From Betaproteobacteria bacterium (GTDB taxonomy: Bacteria; Pseudomonadota; Gammaproteobacteria; Burkholderiales; Burkholderiaceae_E): a DNA stretch of 58,091 nt. The notes beneath the pieces are model-generated. The model ran no database searches and was not told the DNA's origin. It was given only the letters and a program-made list of their open reading frames with translations. Shown one piece after another: positions 46,540 through 54,689 of this stretch. Both the position numbers and the translations under genes were made by a program. The first letter of the stretch is position 1, and each line of letters starts with the position of its first letter. The stretch is taken from contig VGHA01000006.1 in the NCBI GenBank assembly GCA_016868375.1, positions 1-58,091 of the forward strand. Reading direction: 5' to 3'.

Positions 46540-46660
46540 TTAATATCTCGCTTTAACTTGCTTTGGTAACAACTTGTGCGGGCGAGAAAAATTTTTTTCC
46601 ATGACCCGAATCTTACGGTGCAATGAATAGCCTTGCAACGATCACACAGCAATTCCACGC

Positions 46661-49609
46661 CTACTGGCAGGCTTCACACTCCGGATCATCGATTGCGCAG
46701 AACTTCGGCGCAATCGGTTCACTGTGTGCGGCTGCTGCGGATACGCCTGCGATCGCTGCAGGTGATGCTGACGCTGCATAGCTGAACCCCGCCGCAGCAG
46801 CACCGCCATCTGCTGACACCGCATTCAACTGCCCAATTTTGTCGGTCGTTGATTTTTCGGCGTGCGTAGCGCCCAGCGTGCGCAGGTAATAGGTGGTCTT
46901 CAGACCCCGCAGCCAGGCAAGCATGTACGTGTCATGCAGCCGTTTGCCCGACGCACCGGCCATGTAGATGTTCAGCGACTGCGCCTGATCGATCCACTTC
47001 TGCCGACGCGACGCACACTCGACCAGCCAGGAAGGCTCAACCTCGAAGGCGGTCGCGTAGATTTCGCGCAGCTCTGCCGGGATGCGGTCGATTCGTGCGA
47101 GCGATCCGTCAAAGAACTTCAGATCTGACACCATCACCTCGTCCCAGAGACCCAGTCGCTTGAGATCGCGCACCAGATACTCGTTGACGACCGTGAACTC
47201 TCCAGACAGGTTGGACTTCACATACAGGTTCTGGAAGGTCGGCTCGATACAGGCGGAGACGCCGATGATGTTGGAGATCGTGGCGGTGGGGGCTATGGCG
47301 ATGCAGTTGGAGTTGCGCATACCGAACTCGCGGATGCGACCGCGCAACGTGGCCCAGTCGAGGCGTTCGGTTTCATCGACCTCAACATGACCGCCGCGCT
47401 CTTCGCGCAACAGACGGATCGTGTCCTGCGGGAGGATGCCGCGGTCCCATAGCGAGCCTTTGAAGCTTGGGTAGCGCCCGCGCTCTTCGGCAAGTTCCGT
47501 CGATGCCAGATAGGCAAAGTAGCAGACCGCCTCCATCGATGAATCGGCGAACTCAACCGCCTGCTGGCTTGAATAAGGAACCCGCAACAGATGCAGGCAG
47601 TCTTGGAAGCCCATGATGCCCAGACCGACCGGCCGGTGGCGAAGATTCGAATTTCGCGCTTTGCCGACAGCGTAGTAGTTGATGTCGATCACGTTATCGA
47701 GCATCCGCATCGCGGTTCGGATGGTTGCCTTGAGCTTGTCGAGATCGAGTTCCCACTGGCCATTGCGCTCGCGCATGTGCGCCACCAGGTTCACTGAACC
47801 CAGATTGCACACCGCGATTTCATTGTCGCTGGTGTTGAGCGTGATCTCGGTGCACAGGTTGGAGCTGTGCACGACGCCCACATGCTGCTGGGGGCTGCGC
47901 AGATTGCACGGATCTTTGAACGTGATCCAGGGATGGCCGGTCTCGAACAGCATCGACAGCATCTTGCGCCAAAGCTGCATCGCCGGAACTTTACGGAACA
48001 GCTTCAATTCGCCACTGGCGGCGCGGGCCTCATATCGCAGATACGCCTGCTCGAAGTCATGCCCCACCTTGTCATGCAGATCGCTGCAGTCAGAAGGTGA
48101 AAACAGCGTCCATTCGGCGTTTTCGATCACGCGCTTCATGAACAGGTCGGGGATCCAATTGGCCGTGTTCATGTCGTGGGTGCGCCGGCGGTCATCGCCA
48201 GTGTTCTTGCGAAGCTCAAGAAATTCTTCGATGTCCAGATGCCAGGTTTCAAGATAGGCACAGACCGCGCCCTTGCGCTTACCGCCCTGATTGACGGCAA
48301 CGGCAGTGTCGTTAACCACCTTCAGGAACGGCACAACCCCCTGGCTCTTGCCGTTGGTCCCGCGAATATGGCTGCCCAGCGCACGCACCGGCGTCCAGTC
48401 GTTACCGAGACCGCCTGCATACTTGGCAAGCAGCGCGTTTTCCTTGATCGCCTCGTAAATGCCATCGAGGTCGTCGGATACGGTGGTGAGGTAGCACGAC
48501 GACAGCTGTGAGCGCTGCGTGCCCGAATTGAACAGGGTCGGCGTTGAGCTCATGAAATCGAACGTGGAGAGCAGTTCATAAAACTCGATCGCCCTAGCGT
48601 CGCGATCAATTTCATTGAGTGCCAGACCCATTGCGACCCGCATGAAGAAAGCCTGCGGCAGTTCGAAGCGCACCTCATCGACATGCAGAAAGTAGCGGTC
48701 GTAAAGGGTTTGCAGCCCGAGATAGGAGAACTGAAGGTCGCGCTCGTACTTGAGCGCGGCTCCCAGCCGGCGAAGATCAAACTGCAGCAGCTTCTCGTCC
48801 ACGAGGCCGGCTTCCACACCGCGCCGCGCGAAAGCCGGGAAGTACTCGGCATAGCGCGTCGCCATGTCGGATTGCCACACCTTTTCTCCCAGCGCTTCGC
48901 GGCGCATCGTATGGAGCAGCAGGCGGGCGGTAACCTGGCTGTAGGCTGGGTCTTTCTCGATGAGCGCCCGGGCAGACAGAATCGCCGATTTGTAAACCTC
49001 TTCGAGCGGCACGCCGTCGTAGAGGTTGCGAACTGTTTCGGCGAGCACGGTCTCGGCGTTGACGAACTCTCCGAGCCCCAGGCAGGCGGCGTTGATCAGT
49101 CCACGCAACGCCTCGATGTCGAGTGGCTGGCGATGTCCGTTTTCCACAACATGCAGTGCTGCCTGGGCGGCGGCATCGCTTTCCTGTCGGGCGGCCGCAC
49201 GTTCCTGGGCGCGCCGCTCGCGGTAAAGCACATAGGCGCGCGCGACCTCATGCTCGCCAAAGCGCATCAGCGCGAGCTCGACGTGATCCTGGATGTCTTC
49301 AATGTGGAAGGTTCCGCCGCCCTGTTTGCCGCGAGTCAGTGCGTTGACCACCGAGCCCGTGAGCCGGTCGACCATTTCACGGACCCTTGCCGAGGCCGCG
49401 CTCTGGCCACCGTTGACCGCAAGAAACGCTTTGGTCATGGCGATGGAGATCTTGCTGGGTTCAAAGCCAACGACCGAACCGTTGCGGCGGATGACCTTGA
49501 AATCGGCGAGGAACGCGGTCGCCGTCGCGCTCGAGGCCGGCTCGGCAACAGCTGCCGAACCTTGCGGCATCTGGGGCTCTTGCCTGACGCGCTCAGCGAC
49601 TCTTTGCAT
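46661..49609 (-). CDS. nrdA: Ribonucleotide reductase class Ia alpha subunit
   Basis: The catalytic subunit, 982 residues. It has an N-terminal ATP-cone (FLADFKVIRRNGSVVGFEPSKISIAM, about residues 35-60), used for dATP feedback, the active-site cysteines in SSCYLTT, SSNLCTEI and VCNLGSVNL, the radical-transfer tyrosines in KTTYYLRTL, and the C-terminal redox pair in CAIDDPECEACQ. ATG at 49609 has AAGGAGAA upstream; the frame is open another 54 codons but that region holds the promoter. nrdB follows 121 bp downstream. A pair of NrdR-like boxes lies upstream. Between the genes (46587-46598) is an A5T7 tract, odd in this GC-rich DNA. Confidence 0.97.
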   Translation of the reverse strand: MQRVAERVRQEPQMPQGSAAVAEPASSATATAFLADFKVIRRNGSVVGFEPSKISIAMTKAFLAVNGGQSAASARVREMVDRLTGSVVNALTRGKQGGGTFHIEDIQDHVELALMRFGEHEVARAYVLYRERRAQERAAARQESDAAAQAALHVVENGHRQPLDIEALRGLINAACLGLGEFVNAETVLAETVRNLYDGVPLEEVYKSAILSARALIEKDPAYSQVTARLLLHTMRREALGEKVWQSDMATRYAEYFPAFARRGVEAGLVDEKLLQFDLRRLGAALKYERDLQFSYLGLQTLYDRYFLHVDEVRFELPQAFFMRVAMGLALNEIDRDARAIEFYELLSTFDFMSSTPTLFNSGTQRSQLSSCYLTTVSDDLDGIYEAIKENALLAKYAGGLGNDWTPVRALGSHIRGTNGKSQGVVPFLKVVNDTAVAVNQGGKRKGAVCAYLETWHLDIEEFLELRKNTGDDRRRTHDMNTANWIPDLFMKRVIENAEWTLFSPSDCSDLHDKVGHDFEQAYLRYEARAASGELKLFRKVPAMQLWRKMLSMLFETGHPWITFKDPCNLRSPQQHVGVVHSSNLCTEITLNTSDNEIAVCNLGSVNLVAHMRERNGQWELDLDKLKATIRTAMRMLDNVIDINYYAVGKARNSNLRHRPVGLGIMGFQDCLHLLRVPYSSQQAVEFADSSMEAVCYFAYLASTELAEERGRYPSFKGSLWDRGILPQDTIRLLREERGGHVEVDETERLDWATLRGRIREFGMRNSNCIAIAPTATISNIIGVSACIEPTFQNLYVKSNLSGEFTVVNEYLVRDLKRLGLWDEVMVSDLKFFDGSLARIDRIPAELREIYATAFEVEPSWLVECASRRQKWIDQAQSLNIYMAGASGKRLHDTYMLAWLRGLKTTYYLRTLGATHAEKSTTDKIGQLNAVSADGGAAAAGFSYAASASPAAIAGVSAAAAHSEPIAPKFCAIDDPECEACQ

Positions 49610-49766
49610 GAAATTCTCCTTGTCGTAGCGGTGGTGCGTTCCAAGCGGGACGTGCACCCACCAATATGTTCTGTGTTGTTCGAAGCGATGCCAGATCGCG
49701 GCGGCACCAAGACCACTCGATGCCTTGACGTCAACCCTGCGGATAAATAGCCGCTGCGTTGCCTGA

Positions 49767-49782
49767 GGCACTAGATGTGGGG
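49767..49782 (-). promoter_or_regulatory. NrdR box (proximal)
   Basis: Read on the minus strand, CCCCACATCTAGTGCC matches most of the NrdR consensus (acaCwAtATaTwGtgt): C4, A6, A8, T9, T11, A12, G13, T14, G15. It is 158 bp before the nrdA start. It pairs with the box at 49799-49814; the two 16-bp boxes are 16 bp apart (32 bp centre to centre), the usual three-turn spacing for NrdR. Confidence 0.6.
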
Positions 49783-49798
49783 GGTGGACCAGCCGTTT

Positions 49799-49814
49799 GA
49801 TCTAATTCTAGTGG
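49799..49814 (-). promoter_or_regulatory. NrdR box (distal)
   Basis: On the minus strand CCACTAGAATTAGATC matches the NrdR consensus at C2, A3, C4, T5, A6, A8, T11, A12 and G13. Weaker than the proximal box alone, but the exact spacing to it supports it. Confidence 0.55.
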
Positions 49815-49980
49815 TCGCAGCCCACCCAATCAAGTTCTTGACATCACATGAAGGAGACCCGTTCAACGGCTCAAACCGAGCGCGCGCCAGTGCTGTCTCT
49901 GACCGCCGCGATCGACCCCGGGTGAGCGATCCGGGAAACAATCGGTCTCGCACCAGCGCCAATACGAAGCCCGCAGAATT

Positions 49981-50060
49981 GCCACTACATTTGGCGGGCC
50001 TTTCAGGTCGAAACGGCCTTGCCACTTGATTTGGCGGGCCTTTCAGGTCAAAACGGCCTT
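49981..50060. repeat. two 40-bp direct tandem repeats between ampD and nrdA
   Basis: 49981-50020 and 50021-50060 share 40-bp units (GCCACT..ATTTGGCGGGCC TTTCAGGTC.AAACGGCCTT) that differ at three or so positions. The second copy overlaps the ampD 3' end. The unit is not present elsewhere in the window that I can see. Confidence 0.85.
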
Positions 50061-50072
50061 ACAAGGCCCGCC
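50033..50072 (-). terminator. 10-bp inverted repeat at the ampD 3' end
   Basis: GGCGGGCCTT (50033-50042) pairs perfectly with AAGGCCCGCC (50063-50072) across 20 nt. The right arm is inside the last codons of ampD. On the minus strand the stem is followed by AAATCAAG, with no T-run, so a Rho-independent terminator is unproven; it may instead stabilise the ampD mRNA end. Confidence 0.4.
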
Positions 50073-50638
50073 GCTGCTCGAGTTGCAAGCGCTCTGGGCC
50101 AATCGAACCAAGGTCCGGGATCCTGTTTTCGTCCGGGCGCGATGTCTTCGTGGCCTGCAATCCATCGCAAAGGGTGGCGTGTTCGCAACACCTCGATCAG
50201 TTGCGCCAGCTTTTTATATTGGGATTCGGTAAATCGATGCTCGCCGTCGCCCTCGAGTTCGATCCCGACCGAGAAATCGTTGCAGCGCTCACGGTCAAGG
50301 ATCCGTGAGGGGCCGGCGTGCCACGCACGGTGATCGGTGGCGACAAACTGGACCACCTCGCCCCGTCGTCGCACCAGCAGATGCGCTGAGACCCGAAGAT
50401 CGGCCAGCGATGCAAGTTGCGGGTCGATGTCATCGGCGCCGATCTTGTTCAGGAACAGGCGTTCAACCGCATCGCCAGAAAATACGCCCGGGGGCAGGCT
50501 GATGAAGTGAATGATCAGCGTATCAACGGGCATCCCTGGTGGCCGTTGATCAAAGTTGGGCGAGGGTACCCAGCGCGCACCGGCCATCCACCCGTCTGGC
50601 CGATCGGACCATCGTACAACGCCCGCCGACCGGGTCAT
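50048..50638 (-). CDS. ampD: 1,6-anhydro-N-acetylmuramyl-L-alanine amidase AmpD
   Basis: AmpD is a cytoplasmic zinc amidase that splits anhydromuropeptides during wall recycling, and in many bacteria its loss induces AmpC. The 196-residue protein has ligand His in LIIHFISLP, HAWHAGPSRILDRERCNDFSVGIELEG, and the His/Asp in GHEDIAPGRKQDPGPWFDW. The final 10-12 residues lie over the 40-bp repeat. Start at ATG 50638 overlaps the next gene's stop by 4 nt, so it is coupled with the PP0621-type gene. Confidence 0.95.
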   Translation of the reverse strand: MTRSAGVVRWSDRPDGWMAGARWVPSPNFDQRPPGMPVDTLIIHFISLPPGVFSGDAVERLFLNKIGADDIDPQLASLADLRVSAHLLVRRRGEVVQFVATDHRAWHAGPSRILDRERCNDFSVGIELEGDGEHRFTESQYKKLAQLIEVLRTRHPLRWIAGHEDIAPGRKQDPGPWFDWPRALATRAAAGLVRPF

Positions 50639-50955
50639 CCGCGACGACCTGTGGTGCCGGCTGCCCGCTCGGCGGCATCTCGGTGCGCGGTGCCGCAGTA
50701 GCTTTGCCCGGCTTTGTCGACCACCGTGTCAGCCGCCGGAAGATAGAGTCCGCAGTGAGCGCAGCGCAGCATCGGTTCTGGCGCAGGCGGGTCAGCGCCT
50801 GCCGATGGTGTGTGATGCGGCGACTCGTGGGACGCCTTGTGCTGGCTGGAAGCTTCTGCGCGTCGGCTGTCGGCCCGTCGTTGCCCGAGCCGCCAGAGCG
50901 TCCAACCCAGCCAGACCAGTCCGGCTAATGCGAGCCAAAGCGTGATCTTGCCCAT
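50635..50955 (-). CDS. PP0621-family small membrane protein with zinc ribbon
   Basis: A 106-residue protein with one N-terminal transmembrane helix (LWLALAGLVWLGWTLW, about 5-22), a charged linker, and a C-terminal CAHCGLYLPAADTV...YCGTAHRD zinc-ribbon segment. This is the PP0621 family found beside ampD in many betaproteobacteria and pseudomonads; its role is not known. ATG at 50955 overlaps the stop of the upstream YpjD-like gene. Confidence 0.8.
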   Translation of the reverse strand: MGKITLWLALAGLVWLGWTLWRLGQRRADSRRAEASSQHKASHESPHHTPSAGADPPAPEPMLRCAHCGLYLPAADTVVDKAGQSYCGTAHRDAAERAAGTTGRRG

Positions 50956-51758
50956 CAGCCGCGTCGCAGGACGACCTCGAGCACGAAGCGGCTGCCAACA
51001 TAGGCGAGCAGCAGCAGCGCAAACCCGCCCAAGGTCAGGCGCAGGGCTGTTTTGCCACGCCAGCCGCGTTGCCAGCGGCCTAGCAGCAGCACGCCGAACA
51101 CCAGCCATGAGACCAGCGTGAAGACGGTTTTGTGATCAAGGGTGAGCGGTTTGCCGAACACCTGCTCGGTGAAAAATATTCCAGTAGCCGCCGTGAGCGT
51201 CAGAAAGATGAACCCGGCTGCAATCAGTCGAAACAGGATTCGCTCGAGCGCAAGCAGCGGTGGCAGGTCTTCCAGCAGTTTTGCAGTCCAGCCCTGGGGA
51301 GCGCCAGCGCCCGCCTGCAAGGCGCGCTCGGCAACGGCCATCAAGACGGCGTGCAGTGCAGCGAGCGCCAGCACGCCATAGGCGAGCATACCGGCGAGCA
51401 GGTGGGGCACGAACAGCGGCCGGGCGGCGCGCTCGACCAACTCGGCGCCTGGAAATGCAAGCGGCAACAGGACCACCAGCGCAGCGACCGGCATCAGCAC
51501 GCCACGCAGCGCCTTGAGCCCCGCGCTGAGCGATTCGAGCCAGATCACCACCATGCCGATCCACACCGTGGCCGACAGGATGCTCGCAAATCCGAATCGC
51601 CAGCCCTCAGGCGAGCGGGAAGCAATGAACAGCGAGCCCGCGTGTAGCGCGAGCGCCGCGATGAGCACCGGTGTGGCTACCCTCTCGCGAGCGCGCCATG
51701 CGATCACGTAGAGCAGGGCCGGGGCGAGAAAAACCAGAACCAGTAGAATCTTCACCAA
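50955..51758 (-). CDS. CcsA/YpjD-like cytochrome c assembly membrane protein
   Basis: A 267-residue protein with about eight transmembrane helices. The C-terminal LTLDHKTVFTLVSWLVFGVLLLGRW and the AGMLAYGVLALAALHAVLMA segment match the CcsA/YpjD group (haem-handling or cytochrome assembly). Similarity to the tryptophan-rich WWD motif of true CcsA is not obvious, so YpjD-like is the safer label. Divergent from ffh with 18 bp between start codons. Confidence 0.82.
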   Translation of the reverse strand: MVKILLVLVFLAPALLYVIAWRARERVATPVLIAALALHAGSLFIASRSPEGWRFGFASILSATVWIGMVVIWLESLSAGLKALRGVLMPVAALVVLLPLAFPGAELVERAARPLFVPHLLAGMLAYGVLALAALHAVLMAVAERALQAGAGAPQGWTAKLLEDLPPLLALERILFRLIAAGFIFLTLTAATGIFFTEQVFGKPLTLDHKTVFTLVSWLVFGVLLLGRWQRGWRGKTALRLTLGGFALLLLAYVGSRFVLEVVLRRG

Positions 51759-51776
51759 CTCAGTTTACTCCAGCCT

Positions 51777-53129
51777 ATGCTCGATACCCTGTCTCAACGG
51801 CTGTCGCGGGTCGTTAAATCCATCCGCGGCCAGGCCCGGCTCACCGAAGCCAACACCCAGGAGATGCTGCGCGAAATTCGTGTGGCGCTGCTGGAGGCTG
51901 ACGTCGCACTCCCCGTGGTGCGCGACTTCATCGCCAAGGTGCGCGAGAAGGCGCTCGGCCAGGAGGTCGTGGGCAGCCTCACCCCGGGGCAGGCGCTGGT
52001 TGGGGTGGTGCACCGGGAACTCACCGAGCTGATGGGGGGGCAGGGCGCCGGGCTCGATCTTGCGGTGCAGCCGCCGGCAGTGATCCTGATGGCCGGCCTC
52101 CAGGGTGCCGGGAAAACCACCACCGTTGGCAAGCTCGCCTTGTGGCTGCGTGGCCAGAAAAAGAAGGTTCTCACGGTTTCGTGCGACGTTTACCGCCCCG
52201 CGGCCATTGAGCAGCTTCGAGTGGTAACCGCGCAGGCGGGCGCCGAGTTTTTTGCGTCCACGCCCGATCAGGCACCCCAGGCGATCGCGCAAGCGGCGCT
52301 GCAGTGGGCGCGCACTCACTACCACGACGTGCTGTTGATCGATACCGCTGGCCGCCTCACGATCGATGAAGCGATGATGCGCGAAATCGCCTTCCTTCAT
52401 CAATCGGTCAAGCCGGTCGAAACCCTGCTGGTGGTCGATGCGATGCAGGGGCAGGATGCGGTCAATACTGCGCGAGCCTTCGGTGAGGCGGTTGGCGTTA
52501 CCGGTGTCGTACTGACAAAACTTGATGGCGATTCGCGCGGCGGCGCGGCGCTCTCGGTCAAGGCGGTCACCGGTGCGCCCATCAAGTTCGCCGGCATCGG
52601 CGAAAAAATTGATGGTCTCGAGGCGTTTCACCCCGAGCGGATGGCTGGCCGAATCCTGGGTATGGGCGACATCGTGTCGCTCGTCGAGGAGGCGGGCCGG
52701 GTGGTCGATCAGCAGGCCGCGCAAAAGCTTGCCGCCAAGCTCAAGTCAGGCGACCGCTTCGATCTGAACGATTTTGCAGCGCAGATCGGACAGATGAACA
52801 AGATGGGCGGATTGGGGTCGCTGCTCGACAGACTCCCGGCGCAGATGCAGCAGGCCGCCGCCGGTGCGGACATGGCGCAGGCTGAGCGGCAGATGCGTCG
52901 CATGCAGGGCATCGTCCACTCAATGACCGCGCTCGAGCGAACCCGCCCCGAACTCATCAAGGCCTCTCGAAAGCGGCGTATTGCAGCGGGCGCTGGCGTA
53001 CCCGTTCAGGAAGTCAACCGGCTCCTCAACCAGTTCGAGCAGATGCAGACCATGATGAAGCGCATGCAGAAAGGCGGTATGGCCAAGATGATGCGCAGCC
53101 TCAAAGGGGCATTCCCCGGCATGCGATGA
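51777..53129 (+). CDS. ffh: Signal recognition particle protein Ffh
   Basis: Ffh targets membrane proteins co-translationally. The 450-residue protein has the N domain, the G domain motifs GLQGAGKTTTVGKLA (about residues 104-118), DTAGRL and TKLDGDSRGGAAL, and the Met-rich M domain at the C-terminus (residues about 300-450, with LNQFEQMQTMMKRMQKGGMAKMM). Only 10 bp separate it from the following gene's original start. Confidence 0.98.
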   Translation: MLDTLSQRLSRVVKSIRGQARLTEANTQEMLREIRVALLEADVALPVVRDFIAKVREKALGQEVVGSLTPGQALVGVVHRELTELMGGQGAGLDLAVQPPAVILMAGLQGAGKTTTVGKLALWLRGQKKKVLTVSCDVYRPAAIEQLRVVTAQAGAEFFASTPDQAPQAIAQAALQWARTHYHDVLLIDTAGRLTIDEAMMREIAFLHQSVKPVETLLVVDAMQGQDAVNTARAFGEAVGVTGVVLTKLDGDSRGGAALSVKAVTGAPIKFAGIGEKIDGLEAFHPERMAGRILGMGDIVSLVEEAGRVVDQQAAQKLAAKLKSGDRFDLNDFAAQIGQMNKMGGLGSLLDRLPAQMQQAAAGADMAQAERQMRRMQGIVHSMTALERTRPELIKASRKRRIAAGAGVPVQEVNRLLNQFEQMQTMMKRMQKGGMAKMMRSLKGAFPGMR

Positions 53130-53154
53130 GGCCGTAGCCATGGACCCGCACGCG

Positions 53155-53399
53155 CAACTTGCCAAGCTCCGAAGTGTGTTTTCGGGGCGCCTCCATCATT
53201 TGCCGAACGACACCGCGCCCTTCCTCACCGACTGGCGAAAGCGCTACATCGGTCGGGCGCTGGCGGTGGCGCAGCCCAACTTGCCAAGCTCCGAAGTGTG
53301 TTTTCGGGGCGCCTCCATCATTTGCCGAACGACACCGCGCCCTTCCTCACCGACTGGCGAAAGCGCTACATCGGTCGGGCGCTGGCGGTGGCGCAGCCC
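53155..53399. repeat. 122-bp tandem duplication in the 5' end of the FAD-linked oxidase gene
   Basis: 53155-53277 and 53277-53399 are identical 123-mers sharing one base. The period of 122 bp is not a multiple of three, so it shifts the frame between the ATG at 53140 and the rest of the gene. Confidence 0.97.
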
Positions 53400-54689
53400 G
53401 ATTCCGTGGGCGATGTCGCTGCGGTGGTCCGCTGGTGCGCAGATCAGCGCGTGCCCCTCGTTCCGCAGGGCGGCAACACCGGCTTGTCTGGCGGGGCGAC
53501 GCCCGACGAGTCGGGGCGCGCGCTGGTGCTGTCGCTGGCACGGCTGAATCGGGTGAGGGCAATCGACACGGCCAACAACTCAATGACGGTCGAGGCTGGC
53601 TGCGTGCTGGCCGATGTCCAGCGCCAGGCGGCCGATGCAGGCAGGCTGTTTCCGCTTAGCCTGGCCGCCGAGGGTTCGTGCACCATTGGTGGCAATCTCT
53701 CCACCAATGCCGGTGGGGTTCAGGTGCTGAGATTCGGCAATGCGCGCGAGCTATGCCTGGGGCTCGAGGTCGTGACCGCCTCCGGTGAAATCTGGGATGG
53801 CCTGCGCGGCCTTCGGAAGGACAACACCGGCTACGATTTGCGCGACCTGTTCATCGGTGCCGAAGGCACGCTTGGCGTGATCACCGCGGCCACGCTCAAG
53901 CTCCATCCCCTGCCTGCTGCGCAGGTCACCGCGTTGGTGGCGCTCAACGATCCCGATGCGGCAGTGGCGCTTCTTGAGCGTGCCCAGCGCAGGCTTGGCG
54001 CCTCGCTCACAGCGTTTGAACTCATGTCGGCGTTCTGCATTGATCTGGTGCTGCGTCACTTTCCAGACTGCCGGTTACCGTTTGGCGAGCTGGCGAGCCC
54101 CTACTATGTCTTGCTTGAGTGCTCTGACGCTGACAGCCACGAGCACGCGCAGGCGGCTCTCACGGCACTGCTTGCCGAAGCGCTCGAGCACACCCTGATA
54201 TCTGATGCGGCCGTGGCTTCGTCAATCGCCCAGAGCCGGGCGATCTGGGCGTTGCGCGAAAACATTTCTGAAGCGCAGGCGGCGGAAGGCAAAAACATCA
54301 AGCACGACGTCTCGGTGCCGATTTCCGCGATCGCCGAGTTCGTCGCGCATACCAATGCCGCGCTCACAACCCGCTTTCCTGGCGTGCGCATGGTGGTGTT
54401 CGGCCATCTTGGCGATGGCAACCTTCACTACAACGTGTCGCCGCCCGAGGGTGCCACCGATGAGGCCGCGTTTCTTGCCATGCAGCCCGACATCAACCGG
54501 CTGACCCACGACGCGGTGGTGGCTCGACGCGGCTCGATCTCCGCCGAGCACGGTCTGGGACAACTGCGGCGCGATGAGGCTGCCCGCTACAAATCGCCGG
54601 TTGAAATGAGCCTGATGCGTGCCATCAAGCAGGCACTCGATCCGCTTGGCATCATGAATCCCAACAAGGTGCTCGGGCCTAGCGGCTGA
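53298..54689 (+). CDS. FAD-linked oxidase (GlcD / D-2-hydroxyglutarate dehydrogenase-like), 5' end disrupted
   Basis: A flavoprotein of the GlcD/LldD-type FAD oxidase family acting on D-2-hydroxy acids. The FAD domain has [19 protein letters not shown] and the [20 protein letters not shown] block; the C-terminal FAD-oxidase domain has [15 protein letters not shown] and [21 protein letters not shown]. Without the 122-bp repeat the gene would start at ATG 53140 ([20 protein letters not shown]). With it, the frame breaks, and only the GTG at 53298, inside the second copy, gives the protein, missing the first 12 residues. So it may be a slightly shorter working gene, a pseudogene, or an assembly error. 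The 3' end overlaps proS by 11 nt. Confidence 0.85.
   Translation: MFSGRLHHLPNDTAPFLTDWRKRYIGRALAVAQPDSVGDVAAVVRWCADQRVPLVPQGGNTGLSGGATPDESGRALVLSLARLNRVRAIDTANNSMTVEAGCVLADVQRQAADAGRLFPLSLAAEGSCTIGGNLSTNAGGVQVLRFGNARELCLGLEVVTASGEIWDGLRGLRKDNTGYDLRDLFIGAEGTLGVITAATLKLHPLPAAQVTALVALNDPDAAVALLERAQRRLGASLTAFELMSAFCIDLVLRHFPDCRLPFGELASPYYVLLECSDADSHEHAQAALTALLAEALEHTLISDAAVASSIAQSRAIWALRENISEAQAAEGKNIKHDVSVPISAIAEFVAHTNAALTTRFPGVRMVVFGHLGDGNLHYNVSPPEGATDEAAFLAMQPDINRLTHDAVVARRGSISAEHGLGQLRRDEAARYKSPVEMSLMRAIKQALDPLGIMNPNKVLGPSG

Larger units (their letters stand above)
49610..50047. other. 438-bp non-coding region between ampD and nrdA
   Basis: The only stretch above 300 bp without a gene. It holds the nrdA leader, two NrdR-like boxes (49767-49814), a DnaA-box-like TTATCCGCA (minus strand, 49738-49746), a 10-bp palindrome TTGACGTCAA (49725-49734), and two 40-bp direct repeats at its left-to-ampD end (49981-50060). 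An open frame of 84 codons (49775-50029, plus strand) has no recognisable protein and overlaps the control sites, so I do not call it. Confidence 0.6.

Noticed and set aside
48683-49750. 355-codon open frame on the plus strand
   Set aside because: Antisense to the 5' half of nrdA; no recognisable protein.
49610-49771. 54-codon N-terminal extension of nrdA
   Set aside because: The ATG at 49609 has a strong ribosome-binding site and the usual N-terminus; the extension covers promoter sequence.
49775-50029. 84-codon open frame between nrdA and ampD
   Set aside because: No family, no good ribosome-binding site, and it overlaps NrdR-like boxes and part of the 40-bp repeats.
49981-50060. Possible CRISPR array
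   Set aside because: The two 40-bp units abut with no spacer, and there are no cas genes in the window.
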